From NCBI RefSeq assembly GCF_011516755.1, contig NZ_WOSY01000008.1, positions 124,001 through 188,000 of the forward strand: 64,000 nt of DNA. The letters are read 5' to 3'. The notes below the pieces were generated by a model. The model searched no databases and had not been told where the DNA came from. It saw nothing but the letters and a program-made list of their open reading frames with translations. A program made the translations under genes and the position numbers. Of the stretch, positions 25,046 through 33,165 are shown one piece after another. Within the stretch, counting starts at the first letter, position 1; the number at the start of each line of letters is the position of its first letter. Origin of the DNA: Acetobacter conturbans (GTDB taxonomy: Bacteria; Pseudomonadota; Alphaproteobacteria; Acetobacterales; Acetobacteraceae).

Positions 25046-25483
25046 TTAGCGGGGGCCGCCCATCATTCCCTGTGCGACGACGGCGGAAATAACGCCGCTT
25101 GCAATCGCGGTCAGGAGAAACTGGTTTCCTGCCTGCACCCAGCGATAGCCATAAGGGGGAGCATACAGGCCGGGATAAGTCTGCCAGTTGTCGATCCACG
25201 GATCACCGCCCCAGTAGCGGTTTCCGGCGCGCCAGCCACCGGGGCCAGGAGCAGGCCGCATCTGGTTCTGGCGCCATTCACCGCCGCCACCCCCTCTGCC
25301 GCCGCCTCCGCGACCTCCAAAATTCCCCTGCGGCTGTCCGCCGCGACCTCCGCCATGCTGTTGTCCTCCGCCACCCCCACCGCCGGGGCCGCCTCCCGGA
25401 CCTGACATGGGCTGGGCCATCGCGCAGACGGGGAGAGCGCTGAGCAGAGAGGCCATCATGAGCGCGATTGATTTGGTTCGCAT
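25046..25483 (-). CDS. RcnB-like periplasmic protein with Gly-rich linker
   Basis: A 145-residue exported protein. The N-terminal signal (ALMMASLLSALPVCAMAQ) is followed by an about 50-residue Gly/Gln/Arg-rich low-complexity segment, then an RcnB-type C-terminal domain (APPYGYRWVQAGNQFLLTAI) with a hydrophobic end (ASGVISAVVAQGM). RcnB is known for nickel/cobalt homeostasis in E. coli, but most alphaproteobacterial members of the family are uncharacterised, and no metal-exporter gene is nearby. The low-complexity segment explains the many open shadow frames here. Confidence 0.75.
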   Translation of the reverse strand: MRTKSIALMMASLLSALPVCAMAQPMSGPGGGPGGGGGGGQQHGGGRGGQPQGNFGGRGGGGRGGGGGEWRQNQMRPAPGPGGWRAGNRYWGGDPWIDNWQTYPGLYAPPYGYRWVQAGNQFLLTAIASGVISAVVAQGMMGGPR

Positions 25484-25789
25484 GAGTGACTCGTTTTCCG
25501 ATTACGGTGGAGGAACTTATAGGACGACTAGTTGGTGGCTGTAAGAGGGCGGGGGTGTGACAATCTTTTGCTTGATCCGAGCCGTGGTCGTTGCTGATGC
25601 CTGAGTGAACGTATGGAGGGCAACCAGGTTCGCGGGGGAAATTGTTGCGCCATGTCTCGGCGGAGAAACGAACCGTCAGGTGATGGCCGCCTGGCACTGC
25701 GCGACGGTGAAAACACTTCGCGCCAGCAATGAGATGAGGACGAAGCTATGCGTTGCCCATCCCGGATTTAATGATTTTTATGGAAAGAA
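25484..25789. other. intergenic region, no gene seen
   Basis: About 300 bases between the RcnB-like gene and tRNA-Thr. Short ORFs on both strands lack ribosome-binding sites and protein-like composition. It presumably holds the promoter of the RcnB-like gene. Nothing else is recognisable. Confidence 0.4.
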
Positions 25790-25864
25790 TGGTGCCGGCG
25801 GAGAGATTTGAACTCCCGACCTTCTGATTACAAATCAGCTGCACTACCACTGTGCTACGCCGGC
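25790..25864 (-). tRNA. tRNA-Thr (TGT)
   Basis: The minus strand folds as a cloverleaf with acceptor GCCGGCG/CGCCGGC, anticodon loop TTTGTAA (anticodon TGT), a GGTCGGGAGTTCAAATC variable/T region and encoded ACCA end. The first anticodon-stem pair is a G-A mismatch. Confidence 0.93.
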
Positions 25865-25900
25865 AACGTTGCGCCGTATAAATCGTGTCTACCCAAACGG

Positions 25901-27028
25901 TCAAGCGTCCAGTCCGCCTGGCCTGATCCATGTCGGGATTGGTGACAGTCCGGCACAGGTCAGCCGCCCCCCCGAGCGAAAATCCGGGGCGCCGGTAATG
26001 CCCGGCGCTGAGAGAGGAAGCGCCTTCAAAGCTCGAACGGCGAGAAAGGCAAAGCATTCAGCTTCCAGCGCATCGCCGTTCCATCCAAGATTCTCCACAG
26101 TTTCCACGGGCGCTTCCAATGTCAGTCGCAGGCCCTCCATCAGGGCCGGATTATGGCGCCCCCCCCCGCAGACGAACCATGTCGCTGGCTTTTCAGGCAG
26201 ACGTGTGCAGGCGATGGCCGCCACTGTAAAGGCCGTAAGCGTGGCGGCTCCGTCAGGCGCGGAACATCCGGAAACGGCCTCCAGAGCCTTGATGAATGTC
26301 AGGCGGTCGAGTGATTTCGGTGCAGGGCGACTGAAATAGGGGGCGGCCATGAGTTGCTCCAGCACGGCGCGATTCACGACACCCGCTCTGGCCAGAGCAC
26401 CGTTCAGATCACAGGCCATGCCCGTATGCCGAAAAGCCCAGTCATCGAGCAGAGCATTGCCGGGCCCGGTATCGCAGGCGACGATCTGGCCGTCCTGACC
26501 GATAAACGTCACATTGGCGACGCCGCCGATATTCAGCACAGCAACGGGGCGGCGTGCGTCGTGCAGCAGGGCAGCATGATACCAGGGTGCGAGGGGTGCG
26601 CCTTCGCCTCCGGCTTCAACGTCAGCGGTGCGAAAGTCGTGGACGACGGGAAGATTTGTCTCATGGGACAGGAGCGCGGCGTCGCCGATCTGCCATGTTC
26701 GATGCCGGGCGGGAGCGTGATGGATTGTCTGTCCATGAAAACCGATCAGGTCCACGGCACCGACTTGCTTGCGGAGGGACTGAACCGCTTCGACATGGCG
26801 CAGAGTGATGGCCCGCTCGATAGCGCGCAGTTCGGGATCGTCACCTGAGAGGCTGGCCGCCCTGTCGAGCAGGGCCCGGGCTCTTTGTCGGAGGGCAGGC
26901 TCGTAGGATAGCGACAGGGAGGGGCCGTGTTCCTGAACCTGCACCCCATCCGTCCGGAGGACAGCGGCATCGACACCATCCAGCGATGTGCCGCTCATCA
27001 GGCCGATCACGGTGAGCGGTCGGGCCAT
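25901..27028 (-). CDS. anmK: anhydro-N-acetylmuramic acid kinase
   Basis: Phosphorylates 1,6-anhydro-MurNAc in peptidoglycan recycling. The 375-residue protein starts with the family signature GLMSGTSLDGVDAA, then DLIGFHGQTIHHAP, VLNIGGVANVTFI, ACDTGPGNALLDDW and the adenosine-binding VCGGGRHNPALM, all as in AnmK. AAGGAG lies eight bases before the ATG. It follows mlaF after 35 bases, so it is probably the last gene of a mlaE-mlaF-anmK operon, joining two envelope-maintenance functions. Confidence 0.95.
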   Translation of the reverse strand: MARPLTVIGLMSGTSLDGVDAAVLRTDGVQVQEHGPSLSLSYEPALRQRARALLDRAASLSGDDPELRAIERAITLRHVEAVQSLRKQVGAVDLIGFHGQTIHHAPARHRTWQIGDAALLSHETNLPVVHDFRTADVEAGGEGAPLAPWYHAALLHDARRPVAVLNIGGVANVTFIGQDGQIVACDTGPGNALLDDWAFRHTGMACDLNGALARAGVVNRAVLEQLMAAPYFSRPAPKSLDRLTFIKALEAVSGCSAPDGAATLTAFTVAAIACTRLPEKPATWFVCGGGRHNPALMEGLRLTLEAPVETVENLGWNGDALEAECFAFLAVRALKALPLSAPGITGAPDFRSGGRLTCAGLSPIPTWIRPGGLDA

Positions 27029-27063
27029 GATTCAGTCTCCTTGATCCGTCCGGATTGGGATGG

Positions 27064-27879
27064 TTACTGCCGCAGTTCCATGGTGATCGGGCCTTCACGG
27101 CGTCCGTGTGTGAACTGATCCACCATCGCATTGCCCGAATTCATCAGGGAAGAAGCCGGTCCCTGCCAGACGAGCTTGCCTCGATAAAGCATGGCGGCCT
27201 CGTCCCCGATGCGCTGGGCGGAGGCCATGTCATGGGTGATCGCAATGGCCGTCGAACCCATCGTCTTCACGCAATCGACGATCAGCCCGTCAATGACCGC
27301 GCCCATGATGGGATCAAGTCCGGTGGTCGGTTCATCGAAAAACAGGATTTCAGGATGGTCCGCGATGGCACGGGCAAGCCCGACACGTTTCTGCATGCCG
27401 CCTGAAAGTTCGGACGGGTAGAGATCGCCCACGGACGCATCCAGCCCGACCTGCGCCAGCACCTCGTCGGCGCGGGTCCGTGCTTCCACACGGGAAAGGC
27501 GAGGGTGCTTCTCGGAATGTTTGCCCGGTTCGGGGGCGAGCAGCCCGAACGCGACGTTTTCCCAGACGGAAAGACTGTCGAACAGGGCGGCATTCTGGAA
27601 CAGCATTCCGATTTCGCCGATCCGCTCCTCGCGTTGTCGGCGTGGGGCGCGGAGGACATCCACCCCGTCGATTTCAATGAGCCCCTCGTCCGGCTGGACG
27701 AGGCCGAGGATGCACCGCAGCAGGACCGATTTGCCCGATCCCGAGCCGCCGATGATGACAAATGATGTCCCGGCCGGAACATCGAGGTCGATTCCATCAA
27801 GCACGACTTTGGAGCCAAAGGCTTTCCTCAGTCCACGGATACGGATTTTCGGCTGGGAAGATGGCGTGGGTTCGGTCAT
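27064..27879 (-). CDS. mlaF: phospholipid ABC transporter ATP-binding protein MlaF
   Basis: ATPase of the MlaFEDB system for retrograde phospholipid transport and outer-membrane asymmetry. The 271-residue protein has Walker A GGSGSGKSV, signature LSGGMQKR (MQKR is typical of MlaF) and Walker B ILFFDEPTTGLDP. It overlaps mlaE by four bases. MlaD, MlaC and MlaB genes are not in this window, so they must lie elsewhere. Confidence 0.92.
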   Translation of the reverse strand: MTEPTPSSQPKIRIRGLRKAFGSKVVLDGIDLDVPAGTSFVIIGGSGSGKSVLLRCILGLVQPDEGLIEIDGVDVLRAPRRQREERIGEIGMLFQNAALFDSLSVWENVAFGLLAPEPGKHSEKHPRLSRVEARTRADEVLAQVGLDASVGDLYPSELSGGMQKRVGLARAIADHPEILFFDEPTTGLDPIMGAVIDGLIVDCVKTMGSTAIAITHDMASAQRIGDEAAMLYRGKLVWQGPASSLMNSGNAMVDQFTHGRREGPITMELRQ

Positions 27880-28661
27880 TGCGCGAAGAACAGGTCCGTC
27901 AGCAGATAGTCGAATGCAAGAACGAAGATGGATGCGGAGACGACGGCAGCAGTGGTGGCGCTGCCGACGCCTTCCGCGCCGCCCTTGCTGGTATAACCGT
28001 AATAGCAGCCCATCAGCGCGGTCAGGAAACCGAAGACAGCGGCCTTGACCAGCCCCACCATGACGTCCTGCGCCTTGAGGGCGTTCATCGTCGCGGCGAT
28101 GTAGCTTTCCGGGGAGAAGCCGAGTTTCACGGTCGCCACCGTGAAGCCGCCAGCCACACCGAGAATGTCCGCGATCACCACCAGAAGAGGCAGGGCGATC
28201 ACTCCGGCGGCGAGGCGGGGTGCGACCAGATATTTCATGGGGTGCGTTCTGAGCGTTGTCAGGGCGTCGATCTGGTCGGTCACGCGCATGGTGCCGATCT
28301 GGGCCGCCATGGCCGCGCCCACGCGCCCGGCGACCATAAGGGCCGCCATGACGGGCCCGAGTTCACGGGTGACGGCCAGCACCACGATGTTCGCGATGGC
28401 GCTCTGAGCGTGGTACTGCGCAAAGCCGGTGTAAGACTGAAGGGCGATCACGCCGCCTGAGAAGAGTGCTGTGAGTGCGACGACCGGCAGAGAAAGAAAG
28501 CCGGTATCGAGGAGAGCACTCAGAAAAACGCGCCAGTAGAAGGGCGGCCGCACGATGCACGATACGCCATCGAGAGCGAAAAGCCCGATGGAACCGGCTC
28601 CTCGCATTACGCCGAACACCGTTCGCCCGAGCAGGGCGATGAGATCGAGTATGGTGTTCAT
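27876..28661 (-). CDS. mlaE: phospholipid ABC transporter permease MlaE
   Basis: Inner-membrane permease partner of MlaF. The 261-residue protein has about five membrane segments and the MlaE family motifs FSGGVIALQSYTGF, VTRELGPVMAALMVAGRVGA, MRVTDQIDALTTL and a YYGYTSKGGAEGVG loop near the end. The ATG at 28661 gives the family length; the ORF extends upstream to 28853 without protein-like sequence. The start context lacks a strong Shine-Dalgarno. Confidence 0.92.
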   Translation of the reverse strand: MNTILDLIALLGRTVFGVMRGAGSIGLFALDGVSCIVRPPFYWRVFLSALLDTGFLSLPVVALTALFSGGVIALQSYTGFAQYHAQSAIANIVVLAVTRELGPVMAALMVAGRVGAAMAAQIGTMRVTDQIDALTTLRTHPMKYLVAPRLAAGVIALPLLVVIADILGVAGGFTVATVKLGFSPESYIAATMNALKAQDVMVGLVKAAVFGFLTALMGCYYGYTSKGGAEGVGSATTAAVVSASIFVLAFDYLLTDLFFAQ

Positions 28662-28923
28662 CCGGCGTGATCGGTCCTTATGTTCGGTTCCGGATCGTTC
28701 CAACCCGTCAGGCAGACAGCCGTAACCCGTGCAAAGGACGGCGTCAAAACTTGCCGGGCGGTTTTGAAGACAGATCAGGGAGGTGAGATCTTTTGTATCT
28801 ATTTGTGCCCTTTGGCGATCCACCCTTGACCACGCGCGGGTGGGCAGGTTCAAGTCGCATCCCTTCGGGAACAGTTCCGATCCTTTGGGGACGGCCCCGG
28901 CAAATTTCGGAAGGAGAGGTGCG

Positions 28924-30249
28924 GTGCGTATTGCAATGATCGGGGGAGGCTATGTCGGCCTCGTTTCGGCAGCGTGTTTCGCGGAATTCGGGATAGAGGT
29001 CGCTGTTGTCGAAAACAGCCCTTCCCGGCTGTCCGCTCTCCGAGAAGGGCGCATTCCCATTTACGAACCAGGTCTCGACAAACTGGTCGAGTCCAACATG
29101 CAGGCTGGCCGTCTGACCTTCGGGGATGACATTGCAGCTGCTGTGAAAGACGTTGAGGCGGTGTTCATCGCGGTCGGCACGCCCCCGCGTAATGGCGACG
29201 GTGCTGCCGACATGCAGTACGTGCACGCTGCCGCGCAGCAAATCGCGCGTGCGCTGACCGGTTACGCCGTGATCGTGACGAAATCCACCGTGCCCGCGGG
29301 CACGAGCCGCCGCATTGCGGAGATCATCCGTGCGACGCGCCCGGATGCCGAATTCGACGTTGCCTCCAACCCCGAGTTCCTGCGGGAAGGGAATGCGATC
29401 GGTGATTTCATGCGGCCTGACCGCGTGATCATCGGCCTCGACAAAGCTGCTCCGGACGGAGGCGCTCGTGCTGAAGCTGTGATGCGAAAGGTTTATCGTC
29501 CGCTGTCGCTGATCGAAGCACCGCTGCTGTTCACGTCTCTCGAAACGTCGGAACTCACCAAATACGCTTCCAATTCGTTCCTCGCGGTGAAGATTTCTTT
29601 CATCAACGAGATGGCGAGCCTGTGTGAGAAACTCGGTGCCGATGTGCACGATCTCGCCAAAGGCATGGGGCTTGATGGCCGTATCGGTCGCAAGTTCCTG
29701 CACCCGGGTCCGGGCTACGGTGGTTCGTGTTTTCCGAAAGACACGCTCGCCCTGTCACGTATTGGACAGGAAGCTGGCAGCCCGTGCCGTCTTGTTGAGA
29801 CGACGGTTCAGGTCAACGACGCCCGTAAGATCGGTATGGCTGGCCGTATCATCGCAGCCTGCGACGGGTCGGTGCAGGGCAAGAAAGTTGCCATTCTCGG
29901 CCTGACCTTCAAGCCGGAAACGGACGACATGCGCGAGGCACCGTCGATTCCGATTCTGCATCGCCTTGCGGAAGCGGGCGCCAAACTGCAGGCTTTTGAT
30001 CCCGTTGGCATGGAAGCAGCCAAGCCACTGCTGCCGCCGACGGTATCTTACTGCACGGATGCTCTGGATGCAGCGAAAGACGCCGATGCTCTGGTCGTTC
30101 TGACGGAGTGGAATGTCTTCCGCGCCCTTGCTCCCAAGGCTCTCGTTGAGGCCATGAAGGGGAAGGTCATTCTCGATCTTCGTAACATTTTCGATCCTGC
30201 GGCCATGCGTGCCGTGGGTCTGGACTATCAGTCAGTGGGTCGCCCCTAA
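28924..30249 (+). CDS. ugd: UDP-glucose 6-dehydrogenase
   Basis: Oxidises UDP-glucose to UDP-glucuronate. The 441-residue protein has the N-terminal NAD motif IAMIGGGYVGLVSAAC, the central VSIATPP-like FIAVGTPPRNGDG and KSTVPAGTSR, the catalytic Cys in GYGGSCFPKDT, and the C-terminal ILGLTFKPETDDMREAPS. The GTG at 28924 is chosen because AAGGAGAGG lies just upstream and the Rossmann strand then begins at residue 2. UDP-glucuronate is a building block of xanthan/acetan-type polymers, so it may feed the exopolysaccharide operon 18 kb away. Divergent from mlaE. Confidence 0.93.
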   Translation: MRIAMIGGGYVGLVSAACFAEFGIEVAVVENSPSRLSALREGRIPIYEPGLDKLVESNMQAGRLTFGDDIAAAVKDVEAVFIAVGTPPRNGDGAADMQYVHAAAQQIARALTGYAVIVTKSTVPAGTSRRIAEIIRATRPDAEFDVASNPEFLREGNAIGDFMRPDRVIIGLDKAAPDGGARAEAVMRKVYRPLSLIEAPLLFTSLETSELTKYASNSFLAVKISFINEMASLCEKLGADVHDLAKGMGLDGRIGRKFLHPGPGYGGSCFPKDTLALSRIGQEAGSPCRLVETTVQVNDARKIGMAGRIIAACDGSVQGKKVAILGLTFKPETDDMREAPSIPILHRLAEAGAKLQAFDPVGMEAAKPLLPPTVSYCTDALDAAKDADALVVLTEWNVFRALAPKALVEAMKGKVILDLRNIFDPAAMRAVGLDYQSVGRP

Positions 30250-30259
30250 TTTTTGGGAA

Positions 30260-30317
30260 AGACCATTATCGCTTGAGGGAGAAGGCTGCGGTCGTTTCCC
30301 TCAGGGGAGATTGGTCT
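30260..30317 (+). terminator. nested inverted repeats after ugd
   Basis: AGACCA (30260-30265) pairs with TGGTCT (30312-30317), enclosing TGAGGGA (30274-30280) pairing with TCCCTCA (30297-30303). It starts ten bases after the ugd stop. No T-run follows, so the role as terminator is only likely. Confidence 0.4.
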
Positions 30318-30425
30318 CTCACCGCAACTTGACAGGGTCCATCCTGATGACGGTGTGACAGCCGGGATCAGAGCGATTATAATGAACGACTGATCTGAAG
30401 CGACTGGTGGAAAAGGAGGCGTGTG

Positions 30426-30599
30426 ATGGAATGGCAGGGCCTTGTTTCCACATTGGTCGTGGTCTTCGTGTTTTTTATTCTGCCCCTTCTTCTTGCGGCG
30501 CTGATCGTCATTCGGGATGCACGGTTGCAGGCCAAGAAGGCTTGCATGACGGGTGTGCGGACCCCTTCCATTCGTCGGGATCCCGCGATCTATCGCTGA
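30426..30599 (+). CDS. 57-residue single-pass membrane protein
   Basis: Too short for usual gene calling but well supported: AGGAGG six bases before the ATG, one strong membrane segment (VVVFVFFILPLLLAALIVI) right after a short N-terminus, a basic cytoplasmic-like tail (RDARLQAKK, RRDPAIYR) and a bona fide terminator 28 bases after the stop. No family is recognised. It faces the small lipoprotein gene at 30671-30844, with which it shares the terminator. Confidence 0.7.
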   Translation: MEWQGLVSTLVVVFVFFILPLLLAALIVIRDARLQAKKACMTGVRTPSIRRDPAIYR

Positions 30600-30627
30600 G
30601 GCATTTCACGCATCTGGAATACGATTA

Positions 30628-30664
30628 AAAAAGAGCGGCTTTCCTTCTGGAGACCGCTCTTTTT
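30628..30664. terminator. bidirectional rho-independent terminator
   Basis: AAAAAGAGCGG (30628-30638) pairs with CCGCTCTTTTT (30654-30664), giving an A-tract on one side and T-tract on the other. It serves the convergent small genes at 30426-30599 and 30671-30844. Confidence 0.9.
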
Positions 30665-30670
30665 GTTTGC

Positions 30671-30844
30671 TCAGTTTGAGTCGGTGGCACGATCTACGGC
30701 GCGACCCATTTTTTCGCCCGGACCTTTTGGCGGATCAAAAGTATCCTGCACTTTTTCACCGAACGTTCTTTTGTGTGGGTGGCATGCTGTCAGGCCAGCG
30801 CAGGTGATGGAAAGCGCGAGTAATGCGACGCATGTTGAGCGCAT
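30671..30844 (-). CDS. 57-residue small lipoprotein
   Basis: GGAG lies eight bases before the ATG at 30844. The product has a signal (CVALLALSITCAGLTAC) with lipobox LTAC, and a short charged mature part ending EKMGRAVDRATDSN. Size and layout recall the entericidin-like small lipoproteins, but the sequence is not close enough to name it. The gene shares its terminator with the convergent membrane protein. Confidence 0.72.
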   Translation of the reverse strand: MRSTCVALLALSITCAGLTACHPHKRTFGEKVQDTFDPPKGPGEKMGRAVDRATDSN

Positions 30845-31087
30845 GAGATTCTCCTGATGTTACTCGGACTTACAGCGCGCGACAGTGCGGGAAGTTGCGT
30901 TCCGGGTCTGTTTCATCCGAAAATCCGGCCTCCCGAAAACGGTTAGCTGTCCTGTTGAAGTGTCGGGACATTTATAGTCCGATTCATTCAGCGGCAGAGA
31001 ACTGCTGCAAAGATGATGAAACAGGGACGCTTTTCACAATTATGTCGGGCGTTTTTGGTTTGTCTGGATATTTAAGAAAATAATCTA

Positions 31088-31165
31088 ATGCTATTTTTTA
31101 TTGTGGGATTCTGGATCGGTGGTTTCGTCGGTCTTTTTGCAACTCTTCTTTTTTATAAGCCGTAA
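31088..31165 (+). CDS. 25-residue hydrophobic micro-protein
   Basis: ATG to TAA encodes MLFFIVGFWIGGFVGLFATL plus five residues, essentially one membrane helix with a GxxxG-like face and a Lys-Pro end. It ends five bases before the glycosyltransferase gene. Only a weak AAGAAA precedes it. A similar hydrophobic micro-protein follows the glycosyltransferase, which makes a random origin less likely. Function unknown. Confidence 0.45.
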   Translation: MLFFIVGFWIGGFVGLFATLLFYKP

Positions 31166-31170
31166 TATTT

Positions 31171-32247
31171 ATGAAAAATCGTATTTTATTTATTCTCAAA
31201 GCAAGAGACGGCAACTGGGGTTACGGATCGAAGGAATCGGGTCTGTCCAACTCGGTTCGCTTTGTTGTGGATATGCTGAATGCCAATGGCATTGAAGCCA
31301 AGGCTGTCGAAGTCAGGGACAATAACTGCATTGATCGGGAAGTGGCGGCTTATTGCCCGACGCACGTTATTGTCGAGGCATTCTGGGTCGTGCCGGAAAA
31401 GTTCGATGTTCTGAAACCACTGCATCCGGATGTGCAGTGGATCGTGCGCGATCATTCAGAAACACCCTTTCTAGCGAATGAAGGAAACGCCTTTGGCTGG
31501 ACGGTCGATTATCTGAAACGCGGGATTGAAGTGATGTGCAATGCACCCCGCGCCGTATCGGATATGGCGGTAGTGGCGATGGGGTGTGGGCTTGATCCGT
31601 CCGGCGTCTCCTATGGACCGAATGTCTATCCCGTTCCGCGCCTGTGTGACATCACGCCCCATGAGAGACGCTCCGATGTCGTGAATATCGGGTGTTTCGG
31701 TGCAGTTCGTCCCCTGAAAAACCATATGACGCAGGCTGTTGCCGCCATGGCGTTTGCGGAATCCATCGGTGCGCAACTGCGATTCCACGTCAACGCGACA
31801 CGGGTCGAAGGGCAGGGAAGCCCGGTCCTGAAAAATCTCCGCGAACTGTTTGCACGCTCTGCGCACGAGCTTGTTGAGCATGGCTGGATGCCACATTCAG
31901 GATTTCTCGATGTCCTGGGCGGCATCGACATCCTCATGCAGGTATCCTTTACCGAGACGTTCAATATCGTTGCGGCCGATGCGATGGCCTCCAGCGTGCC
32001 CGTTCTGGTTTCGTCGGAAATCCCGTGGATTGGCCATTACGCACATCGGGACCCGACCGATGCGGCAGACATGGCTCAGGGGCTTTATGAAATCTGGAAC
32101 GAAGGATGGTGTGAGCAGCAAAAGCGCCTTTTGAAACAGCGCCGCGATATGGAAGTGTTTTGCGCGCGCTCGACCGCTACATGGCGGCGGCGATTTGGGT
32201 CTTTCTGGCAGATGAATAGCCAGTTCGTGTGCTTACAAGATGCCTGA
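31171..32247 (+). CDS. GT-B glycosyltransferase, phage-type
   Basis: A 358-residue cytoplasmic protein. The N-terminal half has a LFILKARDG start, THVIVEAFWVVPEKFDVL and WIVRDHSETPFLANEG. The C-terminal half is GT-B-like (IGCFGAVRPLKNHMTQAVAA; FTETFNIVAADAMASSVPV). From recall, the N-terminal half resembles glycosyltransferase-like proteins encoded by tailed phages and found in scattered bacterial loci; this cannot be verified here. The gene lies between two micro membrane proteins and is followed by a lipoprotein gene. No other phage gene is seen nearby. Acceptor and sugar are unknown. No strong Shine-Dalgarno precedes the ATG. Confidence 0.7.
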   Translation: MKNRILFILKARDGNWGYGSKESGLSNSVRFVVDMLNANGIEAKAVEVRDNNCIDREVAAYCPTHVIVEAFWVVPEKFDVLKPLHPDVQWIVRDHSETPFLANEGNAFGWTVDYLKRGIEVMCNAPRAVSDMAVVAMGCGLDPSGVSYGPNVYPVPRLCDITPHERRSDVVNIGCFGAVRPLKNHMTQAVAAMAFAESIGAQLRFHVNATRVEGQGSPVLKNLRELFARSAHELVEHGWMPHSGFLDVLGGIDILMQVSFTETFNIVAADAMASSVPVLVSSEIPWIGHYAHRDPTDAADMAQGLYEIWNEGWCEQQKRLLKQRRDMEVFCARSTATWRRRFGSFWQMNSQFVCLQDA

Positions 32248-32368
32248 CTGGCTTCTGTTCGGTGGCATCGGCGCGATCATTACTGCACTCACCAATGCTG
32301 TTCTGGTTTTCTTATTTGTTTGCATACGCAAAAATCAGGACAAAAAATTCTGGGAACAGGAAAAATGA
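32240..32368 (+). CDS. 42-residue membrane micro-protein
   Basis: Starts inside the last codons of the glycosyltransferase gene and ends in an ATGA overlap with the lipoprotein gene, so it is translationally coupled at both ends. It encodes one membrane helix (LLFGGIGAIITALTNAVLVF) followed by a charged tail (RKNQDKKFWEQEK). The tight packing supports a real gene. No family recognised. Confidence 0.6.
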   Translation: MPDWLLFGGIGAIITALTNAVLVFLFVCIRKNQDKKFWEQEK

Positions 32369-32748
32369 AGGAGATTTTCTGTCTCTGCCTGTTCGTGTTG
32401 ATGCTTGCGGGATGCAGCACTATCCCGGACCGGGCACGTCATGAAATGGTGGGTCTCACACGCCCCGACCTTGTCGCCTGTGCCGGAATTCCGGATCAGG
32501 AAGAAACGCGGGATGGGCAGGAGGTGCTGGTCTGGAAGATCGAAAAAACAGATGGCGGCAGTCTGTCGGTTTCGATGCCATTCGATATGTCGCTGACGTT
32601 CAGTTCCAGCGGATCTTGCCATGTAATCGCCAGCCTGCGCGGTAACAAGGTGATGCGGCTTGCATACACAGGTCCTGCCCGGACCTGGCTGGGTGCGGAC
32701 GCTGTCTGCGCTCCGGTTCTGCGAGCATGTGTCCAGAAGAAGGAATAA
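32365..32748 (+). CDS. lipoprotein with possible SmpA/BamE-like fold
   Basis: A 127-residue predicted lipoprotein with signal IFCLCLFVLMLAGC (lipobox LAGC). The mature part begins with a helix-turn pattern typical of SmpA/BamE-like small lipoproteins (MVGLTRPDLVACAGIPDQ, then a VLVWKIEK strand) and has paired cysteines that could form disulfides (Cys in VACAG, SCHV, AVCAPVLRAC). The fold suggestion is inference. It starts with ATGA overlapping the preceding micro-protein and ends the cassette. The in-frame ORF extends upstream to 32320 but only the internal ATG gives the signal peptide. Confidence 0.65.
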   Translation: MKEIFCLCLFVLMLAGCSTIPDRARHEMVGLTRPDLVACAGIPDQEETRDGQEVLVWKIEKTDGGSLSVSMPFDMSLTFSSSGSCHVIASLRGNKVMRLAYTGPARTWLGADAVCAPVLRACVQKKE

Positions 32749-33165
32749 GGACAGTTCCTGAAACATGTCCTGTGAATTGCAGAAACTCTGTTCTTTAGCA
32801 GCGGTTTTCTGAATGCCAGATCTGACGTGGGGAACGCCGGTTAAAGGAAAATCAGGCTCGCTTCCGTGCTGCGACACAAAAAAGCGAGCCTGATTCCCGA
32901 GTGCTATCAAGAACTGACGTGCAGAACGTAATATCTCTCAACGCAGGGTATGACTAGACATATTGACAAGAGTTTGATGATTTTGAGGCAAAAAAAGCTC
33001 AAAAAAGAGTGATTTGACACAAAGTGCCTTATTTTTGGCGGTTCCCGTCCTTGTGTGGAACGTTATTTTCTAAACGTTTTTTCTTGCAGCTGTCCGCAAG
33101 GGTTCGCGGTGAGTTTTTCTCCTCGCTCCCACGAAAACAGCCATTCCACTTGGCGCAGTTATCTG
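32749..33165. other. convergent intergenic region with a 14-bp inverted repeat
   Basis: Lies between the lipoprotein gene and the convergent MetF-like gene. AATCAGGCTCGCTT (32850-32863) pairs perfectly with AAGCGAGCCTGATT (32882-32895) around 18 bases, a likely transcription stop without a T-run. No credible gene is seen in the rest, which is AT-rich near 32930-33070. Confidence 0.5.

Noticed and set aside
25290-25420. Gly-codon-rich tract resembling tandem repeats or a CRISPR-like array
   Set aside because: It is the low-complexity Gly-rich coding segment of the RcnB-like protein; unit lengths are irregular and there are no spacers.
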